Source of the DNA: Chryseobacterium viscerum
GTDB taxonomy: Bacteria > Bacteroidota > Bacteroidia > Flavobacteriales > Weeksellaceae
Length of the DNA: 64,000 nt
Reading direction: 5' to 3'
NCBI RefSeq assembly: GCF_025949665.1
Contig: NZ_JAPDFT010000002.1
Coordinates: forward strand, 1 to 64,000
The notes under the pieces are model-generated. The model saw nothing but the letters and a program-made list of their open reading frames with translations. It was not told the origin of the DNA and made no database searches. Shown here piece by piece: positions 63,293 to 64,000 of the stretch; position 1 is the first letter of the stretch, and each line of letters starts with the position of its first letter. Made by a program: the position numbers and the translations under genes.

Positions 63293-64000
63293 TTATCTTT
63301 TGATTTTAAAAGCTTCCAATCCTGGGAAAATCGCAGTTTCGCCTAAAGCTTCTTCGATTCTCAACAACTGGTTGTATTTTGCCATTCTGTCTGATCTTGA
63401 AGCTGAACCTGTTTTGATCTGTCCGCAGTTCATTGCTACTGCTAAATCAGCGATTGTAGAATCTTCAGTTTCTCCTGATCTGTGAGACATTACTGAAGTG
63501 AATTTGTTGTTCTGAGCCATTTGTACCGCAGCCATTGTTTCAGAAAGAGAACCAATCTGGTTTACTTTTACAAGGATTGAGTTTGCAATACCTTCTTTTA
63601 CTCCTCTTGATAATCTGTCTACGTTGGTTACGAATAAATCATCACCTACCAGCTGTACTCTGTCACCGATTTTATCAGTTAACATTTTCCAACCTTCCCA
63701 GTCATCTTCCTGCATACCGTCTTCGATAGAGATGATTGGATATTTAGCAGCCAATTCTGCAAGATAAGATACCTGCTCTTCTCTTGATCTGTGAGCTCCT
63801 TTATCTCCCTCAAATTTTCTGTAATCGTAAGTTCCGTCTTTGTAGAATTCTGAAGCCGCACAGTCTAATGCCAGCATGATGTCATCACCAGGCTTGTACC
63901 CTGCTTTTTCGATCGCCTGAAGTAAAGTATCCAAAGCATCCTCAGTTCCGTTGAAAGTAGGTGCGAAACCTCCTTCATCTCCTACAGCTGTAGAAAGACC
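63293..64000 (-). CDS. eno: Enolase, C-terminal part (partial)
   Basis: Interconverts 2-phosphoglycerate and phosphoenolpyruvate. About 235 C-terminal residues are visible; the frame is open at the right edge. Key segments: VGDEGGFAP (catalytic Glu), [13 protein letters not shown] (Mg ligand Asp), [18 protein letters not shown] (SIEDG), [24 protein letters not shown] (catalytic Lys), SHRSGETED and [20 protein letters not shown]. The N-terminal capping domain lies outside the window. The stop is 88 nt upstream of the gltA start on the same strand. Confidence 0.96.
   Translation of the reverse strand, partial: GLSTAVGDEGGFAPTFNGTEDALDTLLQAIEKAGYKPGDDIMLALDCAASEFYKDGTYDYRKFEGDKGAHRSREEQVSYLAELAAKYPIISIEDGMQEDDWEGWKMLTDKIGDRVQLVGDDLFVTNVDRLSRGVKEGIANSILVKVNQIGSLSETMAAVQMAQNNKFTSVMSHRSGETEDSTIADLAVAMNCGQIKTGSASRSDRMAKYNQLLRIEEALGETAIFPGLEAFKIKR

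Overview
The window looks like a low-GC Bacteroidota chromosome, most probably a Chryseobacterium or a close Weeksellaceae relative. The evidence is the 16S rRNA fragment at the left edge, promoters of the flavobacterial type (TTTG or TTG, about 19-21 nt, then TAnnTTTG), an OmpA protein with thrombospondin type-3 repeats, several SusC-unlike TonB-dependent barrels, and a typical flavobacterial gene complement. I see no prophage, insertion sequence, CRISPR array or tRNA.

Layout. 1-212 is the 5' end of a 16S rRNA gene on the minus strand, fed by three tandem promoters (354-660). A 1.27-kb gap rich in short repeats separates it from cysS. 1480-4175 is folE/DinB/cysS (minus), followed by an acetyltransferase-like gene. 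5687-16909 is one long minus-strand methionine operon behind a SAM-I riboswitch: metX, an ACT-homoserine dehydrogenase, a Cys/Met-metabolism PLP enzyme, a four-helix-bundle gene, the homocysteine half of methionine synthase, a fatty acid desaturase, the cobalamin half of methionine synthase, a secreted protein and metF. 17100-27435 holds a GH63-like glucosidase, an OsmC protein and a MoxR/DUF58/DUF4350/DUF4129/SpoIIM/RDD membrane cluster. 27573-39206 is mostly housekeeping: glycosyltransferase, metallophosphoesterase, YebC, OmpA, smpB, an unusual ABC-F ATPase, M48 peptidase, recJ and nadD. 39257-47825 contains a surface lipoprotein, two tandem paralogous TonB-dependent receptors and a GH43-like enzyme. 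47853-56630 is an arginine/polyamine-type cluster: two arginine-deiminase-fold enzymes, SpeD, a zinc-ribbon DUF4178 protein, DUF350, a membrane-bound spermidine-synthase-like enzyme, an FAD oxidoreductase and a polytopic membrane protein. 56921-63204 has a 54-residue Gly-Gly leader peptide with six cysteines, a third TonB receptor, an AraC-type membrane regulator, an HxlR/esterase pair and citrate synthase. The window ends inside enolase.

The most interesting signals are these. (1) Three genes of the four-helix-bundle family (23S-rRNA intervening-sequence type) sit between operon genes, each bracketed by its own imperfect inverted repeat. The arms differ between elements but are complementary within each, and gene-less intergenic palindromes of similar style occur nearby. 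(2) The SpeD/DUF4178/DUF350/membrane spermidine synthase/FAD cluster may make or use an unknown polyamine-like product at the membrane. (3) An ABC-F protein has exactly one of its two composite ATP sites degenerate. (4) A small cysteine-rich Gly-Gly peptide gene may encode a RiPP or bacteriocin-like product. All positions and motifs were read by eye; family names are recognition from memory, not search results.
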